The notes under the pieces are model-generated. The model had not been told where the DNA came from. It did no database searches and saw only the letters and a list, made by a program, of their open reading frames with translations. This document shows, piece after piece, positions 1 to 10,799 of a stretch of DNA of 64,000 nt. A program made the position numbers and the translations under genes. The DNA is taken from NCBI GenBank assembly GCA_017591395.1, contig WEDG01001079.1:1-64000 (forward strand), read 5' to 3'. The stretch is from Schistocephalus solidus (Eukaryota; Platyhelminthes; Cestoda; Diphyllobothriidea; Diphyllobothriidae). Every line of letters begins with the position of its first letter. Positions within the stretch are counted from its first letter, which is position 1.

Positions 1-340
1 CTGTTGTACTTCGTTCAGTTACGTATTGCTGTCTTCCCGTCCGATGCACCGAGGCTTTCGCCATATAGTCTGCCGTACAACGGCATACCAGCGCTCCGTT
101 TTGCCATTTATAACATGCTACCTTACGAGTGAAGAGACTGAAATAAAAAAGCTGAGACTAGAACTGTCTCCCCGCTAGATGTCAATTTTTGACTCTTTGA
201 TTCTTGCATATTATGTTTACTTATCCTATTATCTTAGTGAATGGAGCCATTTATATTTTTGCTGAAAATTTTGAATGATACTTATAAAAAAGTGTATTCA
301 TCTCTCTCTCAATCTTTATTGGTTCCACCAGGTAGTTCTG
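1..340. other. No recognised feature
   Basis: I see no coding region, repeat or RNA gene here. It lies beyond the truncated 3' side of the minus-strand CR1-like copy that starts at about 370. Confidence 0.4.
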
Positions 341-377
341 TTTCTCACGCTATCTCTGACATTTATCTTCTCGTAAG

Positions 378-1291
378 TCAGTAGTCCCCCTTCCAAAGGT
401 TTCTTTCCAGAGTATCGGGTAAAATTTGTTTGGAAAACAGTGAGTACTCAAAGCACAGCGTCATGTGATCACTTGACCCGAATGGCGGTTGATCCTGTAG
501 GTCCAGCACATTTTCCTCATCTCGGGTAAAAATCAGGTCAAGACAGTTTGACTGTTGTCCTTCTCTCGTCCGTGTTCCAAAAGTGACGTACTGGCAGAGA
601 AGTTTGTATGTTACCCATTTTAAGTACTTTGTGTTTGAAGTTATTTGGCATTCCCTGCGCAGTCCATGTTTTCCAGTCAATACCAGAAGCGTTCAAATCC
701 CCAACAATGAGGACATCTTTCTTCTCGCTGGCTTTGTAGAGTTTCGTTATGAGAATGAGATCCTGATCGGAAGTATGATAAGGCAAACGGGAAAACAACC
801 GATATCGTCAGTGGACTGGAATAATTTGCAGATATAGTAATGCTTGAGAATTGCACATCGCGTAATGGAATATGTATGTCAGCTATAGCGGTCAGCTTGC
901 GAGTGACGAAAACTATGACTCCTCCTCCTCCTCGACTTGGTCTATCTCTCTTGAAGTGCTGATATCCTCTGAGTGATATTTCGGAATCATTCATGTCTGT
1001 AGTAAGCCACTTTTCAGTGAAAGCCCTAACGTCTGGTTTAGTTTCATCAAAAACTTTTCTACGGTCGTCCAGCTTTTTGAACGAGCTTTGTACATTTGTG
1101 GAGATGACTTTCAATGCTCGATTCATTGGGGAGACCCAGCCTTCATTGTTGCAGGTTTTGGGGACAAGAAGGGACACATTTATCTGGACTATTTGACCGT
1201 CTTTGATTTTTAGCCGTTTCTCCCCTCTGCCAATTCTCTCCCTTAATTCTCTTCGTAGTTCCCTCGGCTCGTAGTCCGGCTGAAAAAGCAC
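378..1291 (-). pseudogene. CR1-like LINE A, endonuclease part of ORF2 (broken)
   Basis: Three minus-strand reading frames (1291-677, 798-538, 680-378) together make an apurinic-type endonuclease (exonuclease/endonuclease/phosphatase fold) of a CR1-like LINE. Visible motifs in order are STNVQS near the N-terminus, the glycine-rich RGGGGVIVFV strand, the catalytic-type LIVGDLNASGIDW block, LDLIFTRDE, and the terminal GSSDH with the conserved Ser-Asp-His. The domain is split by at least two frameshifts. The reverse transcriptase that should follow is absent, so the copy is cut off at about 370. ORF1 lies directly upstream on the same strand. The element cannot encode a working protein. Assignment to CR1-like rather than L2-like is by the overall motif pattern only. 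Confidence 0.75.
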
Positions 1292-1299
1292 TTGTTTTT

Positions 1300-2095
1300 G
1301 CGATCCCCTTAAGATCTTTTTTTCCTTCTATCAGAAGTTCTGCCTGGGTTTCGTTTTCTTAAATAATTTTTAGAGGCCTTAGGAATGTTCTCATGTCACG
1401 GCTGGGCTCTGCTTTGCCTAGTCGGAAGGCTTTTTGCACTGTGTAAATTTTCCCTTTCTTCAGGACTGCACTGGCATATTCATGACGAAAATCTAGATCG
1501 TGAGTCACTCGTTCCTTCGGAATGCAGGACATGGATTCTGGGACACCCCGTATTTTTTTAGATATTTCACTTAAGATATATGGGTGAGGTCCTACCTTTG
1601 CCCACGCTAGGGTGGGAGTTCACAGAGGTGGCGTTACCCGTGGATGCTGGCACTTCAACATGATAGTGATTTTCGCCCGACGCTGGGATTCCGGGACTTA
1701 TATTTTTGGGTGACATATTACTTTTGTCTTCCGAAACTCGTTTCTTCATTTTCTGGGATCCCTGTCGGTTGCCCTCTTTCCTTCCTAGAGACTGCTTAAT
1801 GGCTACACCGAGCTCAGTAGACGTAGCTTCATCTTCCTTATTGTATGTGATGGCTACGGAAGCTGTGCATGTGTATGTGCGTTTGTCTCCCTCATGTTCC
1901 ATCGTTAGGGACTGCTTCTGCTTGGGTAAAATGCGAGGAGGTTTCTTCTCTATCTCCATCTTCAGCCCTTGCATATCCTTTTCAATCTCCGAAATATTTT
2001 GAAGAAGTTTAAAGCATATCGCACACGCGTCGTCCTCGTAATTTACATCCAAAAAACGTATTAAACTCTTGGCCCGTTTCGCGGGAGGAAGGAAA
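1300..2095 (-). pseudogene. CR1-like LINE A, ORF1 protein
   Basis: The minus strand reads PPAKR, then a serine-rich link, then NYEDDACAICF: a basic patch followed by a Tyr-Glu-Asp and Cys-x2-Cys-Phe motif. The same layout recurs in the ORF1 proteins at about 7290 (-) and 63253 (+), so it marks ORF1 of this LINE group. A Lys/Glu-rich, probably coiled-coil segment follows. Further downstream, in another frame near 1560-1340, is the usual C-terminal ORF1 block (PKERV, then FRLGKAEPSRD). The longest single frame is 2052-1567. ORF1 proteins of this group bind LINE RNA; that role is inferred from the family. Broken by frameshifts before ORF2. Confidence 0.6.
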
Positions 2096-2174
2096 CATGC
2101 CTGGAATTGAGGTCATTCGTATTATGAATAGTGTTTATGTCATCATTTAAATTTTAAATCAGCGAGTTTGTCGT

Positions 2175-2245
2175 GTGGCGATAGCTCAGTGGTATCACCG
2201 TCATTTTCCTAACACTGGTGCCTTGGTTCGATCCTCGGCGGTACC
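2175..2245 (+). other. Degenerate tRNA-like sequence (SINE head or pseudo-tRNA)
   Basis: An A-box-like TAGCTCAGTGG and a B-box GGTTCGATCC lie at tRNA-like spacing, with T8/A9 and a TTCGATC T-loop in register. The acceptor stem pairs poorly and the D-stem is broken, so this is not a working tRNA gene. It is probably a tRNA-derived element or relic. Confidence 0.4.
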
Positions 2246-2634
2246 ATGTATTTTGCACGATTCCGAAGGGTACATTTTTGACTTCCATGATAGATCGCAA
2301 AGACGATAAATGGTGTTGAAATTTGGGATGAAGGTTATAGCGGGAGCAATTTTATGAATAAAATATCATAATGACTCAGCCCTCTGTTGACTGGAAGATC
2401 TTGTGGAGTTGCTGGCGAGAAGTGCACAAGAGGAGGATCTCGGGCGTTTCCGATGTTTTCCTGCAGTAGTCTTATGATAATGAAGAGTATGTCGAATAGA
2501 ATCCAAAGCTTAATAAATAAAGTCCGCAAGAGTGACCAGTAGACTGAAATCTCGAAAGGAGTTAAATTCTTCGGAGGTCAAAAATTTAAAACCAAATTCG
2601 AAATGCACGCTTTCATTAGGCAAATGATTAGGAA
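2246..2634. other. No recognised feature
   Basis: Spacer between the tRNA-like sequence and the next LINE fragment; nothing supported on either strand. Confidence 0.3.
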
Positions 2635-2990
2635 ATGTGCGGTAAAACATGTGAAATATTGGCACGACATCGCTTGGAGCGTCCAGGGCAGGCCTGGTGC
2701 CAGAGTCTAAAAACGAATTTTCAACAGCTGGATCGAGTACATGTGAGAGCCGGACTGGCTAAACGTCATTTGTTTACTTTGCACTATAGACAACTACGTG
2801 GTGACTTCATTAGAACCTTCCGACTTGTTAAAGACCACGAGTGTGTTTTGCAGCGAAGTTCAATATTGGAATTAACTAGAACGGTATGGGTGTGGTTTTC
2901 TTTTAAAACCGCAGAGTAAGTTGGCCTATAAGGATGTAAGACAGAACGATTTGTCACAGAGGGTTGTTTAAGGTTGGAAGGGAAGATCTC
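2635..2990 (+). mobile_element. CR1-like LINE fragment, C-terminal tail of reverse transcriptase
   Basis: The plus strand reads QLDRVHVRAGLAKRHLF, then HYRQLRGDFIRTFRLVKDHE. This is the conserved tail after the RT fingers/palm in CR1-like ORF2 (LERVQRRATKLV ... YRRLRGDLI type). Only this piece is left, with no catalytic residues. Its orientation is opposite to the neighbouring copies A and B. Confidence 0.65.
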
Positions 2991-3074
2991 ATGCGATGGT
3001 TCTTACAGACACTGCTGGGTCATGTTTATTGCCAGTTTACTGGTAAGGTCAAAAAATATGCAGTAGAGGGTCGA

Positions 3075-3139
3075 GCTGACAGGAAAAAAACTCCAGCTCG
3101 TTGTTTCAAGTGTTTTCAGGAGAAAAAAAAACTGCAGCT
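3075..3139 (-). promoter_or_regulatory. ENE-like U-rich internal loop in the 3' UTR (decayed)
   Basis: The minus-strand RNA has GCTGCAG followed by a run of nine T, CTCC, a short loop, GGAG, a run of seven T, then CTGTCAGC. Inner (CTCC/GGAG) and partly decayed outer (GCTG/CAGC) stems flank two facing U-runs. It is homologous to the better preserved copies at 39576, 40276, 48153 and 60065. Confidence 0.45.
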
Positions 3140-3339
3140 AATTGAGGGATTAAAATTCAGGACAGGGAAGCGTTGACACAGGTGCCCGGTGAAGTACTTC
3201 TCCTCTCAGTGTTATGGATCCGGTATTCTGCACCAGCAGGTATGTCAGCAAATGGCTGCTCGCTGTTGACTGAGGAATCAGCCGATTAAGGTCTGCTGAA
3301 CCAGCAATATTGCCCTCATCATGAAGTCCGGACCAGGAT

Positions 3340-4870
3340 TCAGAGTACATGAACCCCATCAGAACGGAAGAGAGCTTCCGCAGAGTCAGCACCCAAAATT
3401 TTTGGAATGTGTCCTGAATGTAGAAAACTAGGGACAGCTCTCGTAAACAAGGGAAAGCTTTGCAGAATTTTGATACTTCTGGGTAGCTTATTCCAGATTG
3501 CTGTAGCGTTTACCGAAAAAAACTGACGGTATCTAACGGTGCGTGCCAAAGGAAGAAATAAAAATACATCTCAATGACTGGTGCTCCGAGAGTGGTTGAG
3601 CTGTCTCAAAGATGTAAGGGGGTTAAAGGTCAAACTGTTTAAAAGTTTAAACAGTAAAAATAGTCCCTTCTGTAATCTGCGAAGCCAAAACGGGTCGAGG
3701 CTTGTAATCTATGAGCGTTGTTGATAGTACACGTTTCGGTGTTTTGAAGAGAAAAATCTTTTTGTAAAGAAGTGCTGGGCAGATTATATGTTCTTCCGTT
3801 CACTATCGTGCAGAAGGCTAAATAGAAACGAGCAGTATTCCAGACTAGGCCTGACATACATTTTAAAGAGGCTGATTCCAATATTGAAGATTTTAAAAAT
3901 TCTGAGACTAAACCCAGTAGTTTGGCGTGCTTTCGAGACAATCAGAGCACAGTGCTTTGACAGATTAAGCCTAATAGAATATGATATGCCCAGATCCTTT
4001 CTAACTCCAGCACATTTAGGTCGCGACCGTCTATTCTTAGATGGGACTGATGGTTTGCGCCAATAACCATAACGGAGCACTTGTGCCAAGAAAGCAAAAG
4101 GCGCCATGTGCGACACCACTGTGCGACGGCCTGAAGATCCTTTTTTAAGAGCTCAAGCACGATGTTGCGATTGACCAATTTATATCGATAGGCAACTTTT
4201 AAGTCGTCAGCGTACATAAAAGGCCTACCATACTGAAAATAATCAGGAACATCGTTTAGGAAAAAGGCAAAATAGAAGCGGGCCGAACACGCTACCCTGA
4301 ATAACTCCACTACTCACATGCGTGGAGTTGGCGATAACATCAGAAATGTTAACATTTTGTGCGCGAGAATTCAATTAGGAAGATATTAATTTCAGAAGCT
4401 TGTTACCTATGCCGAAGCAGGCAAGTTTCAGCAGTAGGAGATCATGGTCAACACGATCAAAAGCCTTCGTGAAATCGAAGTATACGGTTTAAATTGCAAA
4501 ACCACTGTCTCTAGGTTGCAGCACATGATCAATGAAAGAGAACTGGCAGCTGTCACAATACCTTTTTCGAGAAACCCATACTGAGCCGCATTAAGTAGAT
4601 TATTCTCTGTTAGGTGACGCATCATCTTGTCTTTGATCAAGGTCTCTAAGATCTTCGAGACTGCTGGCAGTGTATTTATTGGCCTTAAGTCATCAAATTA
4701 CGTAGGTCGGCCGTGTTTGGGTATAGGCAGTATGTGCGATTCCTTCCATAAAATAGGGAAGGTTTCACTTTCAAGAGCAAGATTAAATATCTTATACAAA
4801 AGGGACGGAAATATATCATTTGCATCCGCCTTTAGAACGCTGACCGGGACGCAATCTGGTCCAGGACTGT
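3340..4870 (-). pseudogene. CR1-like LINE B, reverse transcriptase part of ORF2
   Basis: Scattered minus-strand frames (4640-4428, 4310-3942, 4119-3784, 3941-3639, 3549-3340) carry RT landmarks. PDCVPVSVLKAD lies near the start. FLNDVPDYF, then PFMYADDLKVAYR, holds the catalytic Tyr-Ala-Asp-Asp box. FSVNATAIWNKLP marks the C-terminal tail. It would copy LINE RNA at a nicked target. At least five frame breaks make it non-functional. Copy C at 48.4-49.8 kb is a better preserved relative. Confidence 0.7.
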
Positions 4871-5187
4871 AAGATAGACGAAAAGCCGAATGGCTACAGT
4901 CACGTCCATGAGCGTAAAGGTTGTGGTTTTGAGGACTTTACTGGTCCAAACTCGGATGTTAGGTAAGAGAGCGACAGAATGTTCCCTAAACGTTCACGAC
5001 AAGAAAGCATTGAAGCTATCAGCTGTCAACTTAGCTTCAGCTATAGGGTTTCTTAAGGCATCTCGAAGTACGGGTGCTGCGTTTTTCTCTGCGCTTTTAC
5101 TGTGTGCAAAAAGAGCTTCGCAACATTTTAAGAAGGGTTTTCGGCAAAGATGACCTTATAAGCTAGTCGTTTTTCGTCAGACAGCCT

Positions 5188-6339
5188 CTAAGCCTCTTCA
5201 AAAATTTGTTTGATCAAGGGCAGTACGTTAGTGTCGTTTTGTAGATGAAAACGACGGGAGAGTCTACGCAGTCTACGACGGAATGATAAAGGGAGGTAGA
5301 CTTCATCCCTGAAATTAATTATTTTCTTAAGGGGAACAAAACGAGATAGAAGTGGACCTAGAACTTGGTACAAAGTATTAGTACAAACATTCACATCCGA
5401 ACATACAAAGAAGTTAGTCCAATCGTGGGAATTTAGATGTGTTAGCAATTCCGCCATATTTGCTGATCTGAAATCACGGAAGAAACTATATCTTTTGGAA
5501 AACGTTTCATCAGCCTCTATTTCTATTAAAGAAGGAACTATAGCATGGTCAGAGCTCCCAAGTGGATCTAAAGGTGACACTGACAATGTCTGACAGCCTC
5601 TAAAGAAAATAAGATCAAGTATGTTTGATCCTCGGGTGAGAAAATCAACTACCTGGTCCCACATGCCTATATCTATGGCCTCGAGTAGGTCTTCGAACTT
5701 TGCAGGACCGGAAGGTGAAAACCAATGAATTTCATGAAGATTGAATTCACCTGCAATCAAGCAGTTCTTCATATTTAAGTCAGGTGCGGCGTGAAATGCC
5801 TGCGAGAGACAAAGATCGTAATCCTCACTTGCATTGGGTGGGCGATAGACACAACCAACTAGTAAAGAGTAGTTATATTTTAGGAAAACTCGGAGCCAAC
5901 ATCTATCTTCTACCGTGGTAAATTGTCGATAGTCCAACGGCAGAAATGTAAGTGGTTGCTTAACATAGATAAAGCTTCCTCCGCTATGGCCCTCGTGTCG
6001 ATCATTCCGAATGTAAGCGTAACGTAGTAAAGAGAGTTGGGAGTCGGATACACAGGGTGTTGCCCATGTCTCCGTAACTATTACAATGTCGGGGCAGTGG
6101 ATGAAAACCAGAGTCTGGAGCAAAGGCATCTTATTGGGAAGATATCTGGCATTTATGACGACTATTTTAAGCGGGCACGTTTTCGGTTTCTGAAACGGGA
6201 CAGTTAGGCAGTCAGAGTGACTGCCTTTGGCCAAATTAATGCTCTTTTCACTTGAACTATCTGTCTGTCCCTTTTTAAGATGTGCCTCGCCATTGGTCAT
6301 TCGTGTTTCCAATTCTATGATAAATTGTCTTATTTTCAT
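5188..6339 (-). CDS. CR1-like LINE B, endonuclease domain of ORF2 (open frame)
   Basis: An open minus-strand frame of 383 codons. From about residue 57 it reads LKIVVINARYLPNK, then DIVIVTETWATP (catalytic Glu), GGSFIYVK, LVGCVYRPPNASED (the VYRPP strand), LIAGEFNLHEIHW (usually GDFN, here Glu-Phe-Asn), LDLIFFRG, and the terminal LGSSDHAIV with the catalytic Asp-His. This is the complete endonuclease fold that nicks target DNA. The usual Asp of the GDFN motif is replaced by Glu, which would probably damage activity. The frame then runs on into the linker before RT, where it ends early. Start taken as the first Met; the true ORF2 start is unclear. Confidence 0.75.
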   Translation of the reverse strand: MKIRQFIIELETRMTNGEAHLKKGQTDSSSEKSINLAKGSHSDCLTVPFQKPKTCPLKIVVINARYLPNKMPLLQTLVFIHCPDIVIVTETWATPCVSDSQLSLLRYAYIRNDRHEGHSGGSFIYVKQPLTFLPLDYRQFTTVEDRCWLRVFLKYNYSLLVGCVYRPPNASEDYDLCLSQAFHAAPDLNMKNCLIAGEFNLHEIHWFSPSGPAKFEDLLEAIDIGMWDQVVDFLTRGSNILDLIFFRGCQTLSVSPLDPLGSSDHAIVPSLIEIEADETFSKRYSFFRDFRSANMAELLTHLNSHDWTNFFVCSDVNVCTNTLYQVLGPLLSRFVPLKKIINFRDEVYLPLSFRRRLRRLSRRFHLQNDTNVLPLIKQIFEEA

Positions 6340-6399
6340 TCGCTCTTTCAGCTTGTATTCCGGTTTAAAAAAACTGCTGAATGCGGACCCCGTAGGGTT

Positions 6400-7440
6400 G
6401 ATTTTTTCTGTAGCAGGAGCTGTGCCTGTGTTTCGTTTTCCAAGATGATTTTTATAGGTCTTGGTCGAGCATTTGAATCGGGTGTTTACAGAGCCTTCCC
6501 TATTCTATATGCCTTGAGAATTTTAATGGACTCGCCGTCCGTTAACAGCGTTTTTGTATACAATTGAAGGAGTTCCAAGTCATGTTTTACTCGCTCCTTC
6601 GGAATTACTGACACTGATTCTGGGACCCCTTTTATGATAAAATCATGCTTTCGACTCAATCGAACCCCCGTTTGCAACTCAGGTCTTTCAACTGAGTGAG
6701 AACTTGTAATCAATTCACTTGGTGCGGTAGGTCCAGACGAGCCAGGTGTCGGGCAGGCTGGAGACAAATCCGGGTACGACTTGGTCTTCTTATACCTTTT
6801 CCTCTTTGGCTTTACAAAATCACCAACTTCTTCAACATCGCATGTTGGTGCAACGTCCAGCAGCGATGTAGCACTGTGTTTTAAGGCCAGATTATGGCTA
6901 ATTCTGTCTGAGCTAAGTGACGATGATGTCGAGCAAGGACTTTATGGGACACCTTTTGGAACTAGCGAACCGTCCTCTGGTTTACTGGGTTCGGTTAACG
7001 CGATGGCTTTTATGTGAGTATTCCGTTAGCTTGAAGAGGCTATAATGCATACGAATTTCGCTTTGCAGTAGGTTTTTTTTACAGACAGGAGCTTTCTTAA
7101 CAGGTGGGCAAGAAATCAATATTTTCAAGTTATCTTTTTTCTTTCTTAGATAGTCTTCCACCTGCTCCATCCCTAAGAATTTCTGTAGGAATCTGAAACA
7201 ACCCATACAACTTTCATCTTCGTAAGTTACATTAACTGAGCTTACTCGACTTGTTGCCCGTTTAGCGGGAGGTGAACAATTAGCAGAATAACGATAGTTT
7301 CAACTACTGTCTGCTAGTCTATTAATGTGCTGACCAAAATCCCTTAACAATATGGCCGAATGGTTAGAGGCGTCGATTGACGGTCCTACGCGATTTTGCG
7401 GTGCATGTGATAAAATAGGTCGCGGACCAATTTTTCATGG
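6400..7440 (-). pseudogene. CR1-like LINE B, ORF1 protein
   Basis: The minus strand reads GPSIDASNHSAIL (about 7370), SPPAKRA (about 7270), VTYEDESCMGCF (about 7220), a Lys/Glu-rich helix, KKAPV, and later, in the frame 6767-6486, FIIKGVPES, PKERVKHDLELLQ and KAYRIGKA. These blocks match the intact ORF1 of element H at 63253-63981. An in-frame stop near the start (where H has Gln) and frameshifts break it. Family role: RNA-binding protein of the LINE particle. Confidence 0.65.
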
Positions 7441-7770
7441 CAATAAACTTAAGGCACCTGCGTTTTGCATACTTATGGGGATACAGAGCAAATGCAATTT
7501 ATATTAGAATCACCACAAAACTAACAGAGATTCAGTTAGGATATTTGACAATAAGAATATGAAAATATAAGGTCTCAGCCTTTGGTTTGAGCCCCTTCCG
7601 CGATTGAAAGCAGATGCAAGGAGCACACTAATTTTCTGATGAACTACTGTACGTAAAATCAAGATAGTACCAGTGGTGGCAAGTTGTGCCTGTTTCATGC
7701 ATAAAATGGAATCACTTTTAGGAAATTGATTCAATTAATTTGCCAGTTATTACTAAAGTGTTCTAGGATG

Positions 7771-10430
7771 AAACCCTTATTCCATCAAAAAGTAAATTTT
7801 GAGCGCTCTACAAGTTTGAGCATCACAACTACTACCAAATGTAAACTAATTAATATCTACACAATTTTAGTTTAATAGGAAGTACCAAAAACATCGCAAC
7901 AGAAAGATTGATGCTACGCTTTCAAAGAGATAACGTTGCAGTAGTTATTGGTCACATTTCAATGCGACTATTCATATACAACAAGTAATCATTTCCCTAT
8001 TCACTGCCCGTTGTCGTAAGGGGTAAGATGATTGCCTACTCGTCCGCAACATACTCCTTAGTTGCTGCAATTTCGTAAATGGTGTTGAATAGTGGCGTGA
8101 GAATTGCTCAAAGATTTAGTTCACTGATACTGTCGTTGAAAGCGTTGTTTTCCCATGCCATCCCGAATGTGCAGCTAATCTGTTTAGGCTCATTTTAGGC
8201 GCTGAACATGGAGGAGAAGACCATTTTACTTTTTCACCGACTGTAGGCATGAGAATGAAGAATCGAGCAAACTTGCAAAATACAACAGTAAGCTCAATCA
8301 GGAGACCAGCCTGTAAGGAAGATGTTGCATTCATATTTAAAGGGCTCAGAAAAGCCTCCAATATTGATAATCAGTTGATATTTAATGGATACAATATTAT
8401 CGGAAATTCAATCAGTCATTTAAATACCATTACAAATCATAGGAGATTCTATGAACACATTCGCTTGCAAAGTGATGTGCATCAAAGGTTGCTATTATGG
8501 TCGCTGCTTTTTCTCATCTGCATCAACAACTTATAAGAGATGAATTTTGGCGGCTCCACAGATTTCGTTATTAACGTTGGAGCCTTAAGTCAGTTAACCA
8601 ACCAAAATTTCTGTTAAGAACGATTGTTACTGAGTTTCTGAGTTAAAACAACTAGTGGGACGTCAGCTTCCCTGCTTAGCAATCCAACTCCTTCACTGAT
8701 AACCGAAATTTCTACTACAAAGATCCACTATATACATACTTCATAAGGTAACGATATCATTGCTCAAACTCGGTTTCCATTGCTCCATCAAACCAATGCA
8801 ATCCGAACAAAACCCAAAGGGTGCTATTGAGGCCACAATAAAACTTACTGTTTTTTTTAGGGTTTGAATCACCTCAACGGATAAAACCTCTGCATGCCAA
8901 CGCTACACATTTGCGGCAATGCATCGAATATGCATCACCTGTGAGGTCTCCATACCTCGTGCTGACATGAAGTTTTGTGACAAAGAATTAAAATATGTTA
9001 ACTGAACTTGTTCATTTTTATAGGAATTCTGTCTATTGGATGGTTAGAATGACTCCAACTGCACATGCTGCAGCAGAGGCAGTAATGTGCAGCATTAGTA
9101 AAAACATCAGAGTTAATTTATAGGTTAGCAAATGCAATTTCATTTTTTTTCTTCGAAAGCAGACCTACATGCAGCCTTTCAGGGATTTTTAAACTGATTT
9201 AGGTTTCGAATGAATACACGAGCACGGCATATGCGTCGTTGACGGAGTACAAGTTCCCGGGTTAAGTAACCTAATACACATCGTCAATTTAATTCGCCCG
9301 TCGCAATTAAAGCTAAATTTCATTTATGGGATAGCATCATCAGGATTAATTAAACAATAAGGCATCCCCTCCCCATTTCTACCCCATTAGTAACTTCCGG
9401 CTTTTTATGCACCGAAGTTTACCGTCAGTTTAAAATATCTAAACTCTTTTTAGGCTTTTTCTTTTTTTTGCGTTTTTGTGGCTTTTTCCGCATTTTTCAG
9501 TCTTATCCATTTGCTGTTCTATCATTTTAGGCTATCTTCGTTACTCCGTCTATCCTTTTCTTTATTTTTCAATGTTCAACTCCAGTTATGCTCGATCAAA
9601 CGTGTTCATCCTAAACTGTTGTGGGTTGCATAACTGGATCTGCGATGTCAACAAGCGTCAAGAAAAATACTTTTAGACAGTCTTCAATAACAAAATTTGT
9701 TGTAAATATACACAGAAGATCGTTGTTAAACAACGGACTCAACTGAAACCCGGTCAGGGCGCATGCTAACTCGCAAATAAGGTTAAAGAGCCTAGTTACC
9801 CGCAGTCAACGGTCGCCCGTTTTATTGAATTAGCTGTCACATTTGAGTACGATCATTATAAGGCCTGCGGCGGATAATTAACCTAGACGGTGTCCGGCAG
9901 AAAATGTCTCCATGATCACGACCTTCCATCCCTCCACCAGTGCGCGTGTTCTCGTTTATAGCAACTCTTAACTGTTCGATATTTGGGCTGGCGTTCAAAA
10001 GGTTGCCCTTTATCTCTAACCACGTAACCGAACCATTAACTGGATTCCTCAAGTTGCCTGCATGATTTCTATCGTCAGTTTAGCCCGGGGATATTCACTG
10101 ACTTTGCATAGTTAAGCTGGCCGTATAGCCCTACCATGGCCGCACTGACGTGACCGATAGAATGCCATTTCAATCAACTATGTGAAGACAAACGCGCTTT
10201 CTGCTTGTTTCTCCGACCAGGAAAACACCTCAGACCTACCGACTATCAACTTGAAAAAGTGGCTGGTTTCAAATAAACTGGACTGAATTCGCTCCTATAT
10301 AAATAGAATCAAGACATGAAAGCCGGAGTCGATGCTGTTCACTTCTTTTTTGAAGTTTTGGGTGTTTATAGACCCGCCATTATATCACCATCGCCACAAC
10401 AACCTGCGCTTATAAAATATTGGTTCAGTC
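7771..10430. other. Long stretch without recognised genes
   Basis: Apart from a weak RT relic at 8440-8534 I see no coding homology or tandem repeats. The region is moderately AT-rich. Open frames at 8116-8361 (-), 9476-9676 (+) and 9837-10052 (-) are short and resemble nothing I know. Confidence 0.4.
8440..8534 (+). mobile_element. Possible LINE reverse transcriptase relic
   Basis: The plus frame reads SDVHQRLLLWSLLFLICINNL. This aligns position by position with the conserved RT strand [21 protein letters not shown] of CR1/RTE LINEs, with many substitutions. No other RT motif survives nearby. Confidence 0.4.
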
Positions 10431-10439
10431 AGTTTTCCT

Positions 10440-10795
10440 GTTCAGTTATGGAAGCGTGGGCGTGGATGCCAAGTTAAAACTAGAGGCGTCTAGCCACCGT
10501 TACATGGGAACTATCCCTCGGCTAAAATGCGCAACCTCCGCCTCGAACAGAGCAGTCAGCACTTGCTGAAACAATGAAGGAAGTTGTGTGGGGGCGTTCT
10601 CCATCGCTGGTCGCGTGTGTCCAGTCCGGTTGCCCTACGCCGGTGGCAGAGGTCGGTCGAAAACCTGGCTGTGTACACTCAATGAAGACATTGAAGTTGT
10701 TCTTGGACCTCCTGTATTTGGTCTCCGTCGCTTCAGTAGATCACAGCTAACCTAGGCACACGCGCATTCTCACGAGAACCGCGGCTTAGCCGCAG
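10440..10795 (+). mobile_element. RTE-like LINE fragment, C-terminus of ORF2
   Basis: The plus strand carries GRSKTWLCTLNEDIEVVLG followed by PPVFGLRRFSR, the conserved end of RTE-type ORF2 also seen at 29130-29270 (LKTWLDTVRQDTEAVLG). The upstream part is frameshifted. Only the last hundred or so codons remain. Confidence 0.6.
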
Positions 10796-10799
10796 CGAA

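Larger units (their letters stand above)
3020..7770 (-). mobile_element. CR1-like LINE B, near full length but decayed
   Basis: On the minus strand the order is 5' UTR (about 7770-7440), ORF1 (about 7440-6400), endonuclease (6339-5188), RT (about 4870-3340) and 3' UTR (to about 3020). The 5' UTR aligns with the 5' end of element H at 63010-63252. The 3' UTR aligns with copies C (48085) and 39860-40430. The copy is about 4.75 kb, a normal size for the group. The RT is shattered by stops and frameshifts, while the endonuclease frame is open for 383 codons, so decay is uneven. Confidence 0.75.

Noticed and set aside
7350..7375. Serine or leucine tRNA gene
   Set aside because: Only the 5' half resembles a tRNA; no B box or acceptor pairing, and the sequence is antisense LINE ORF1.
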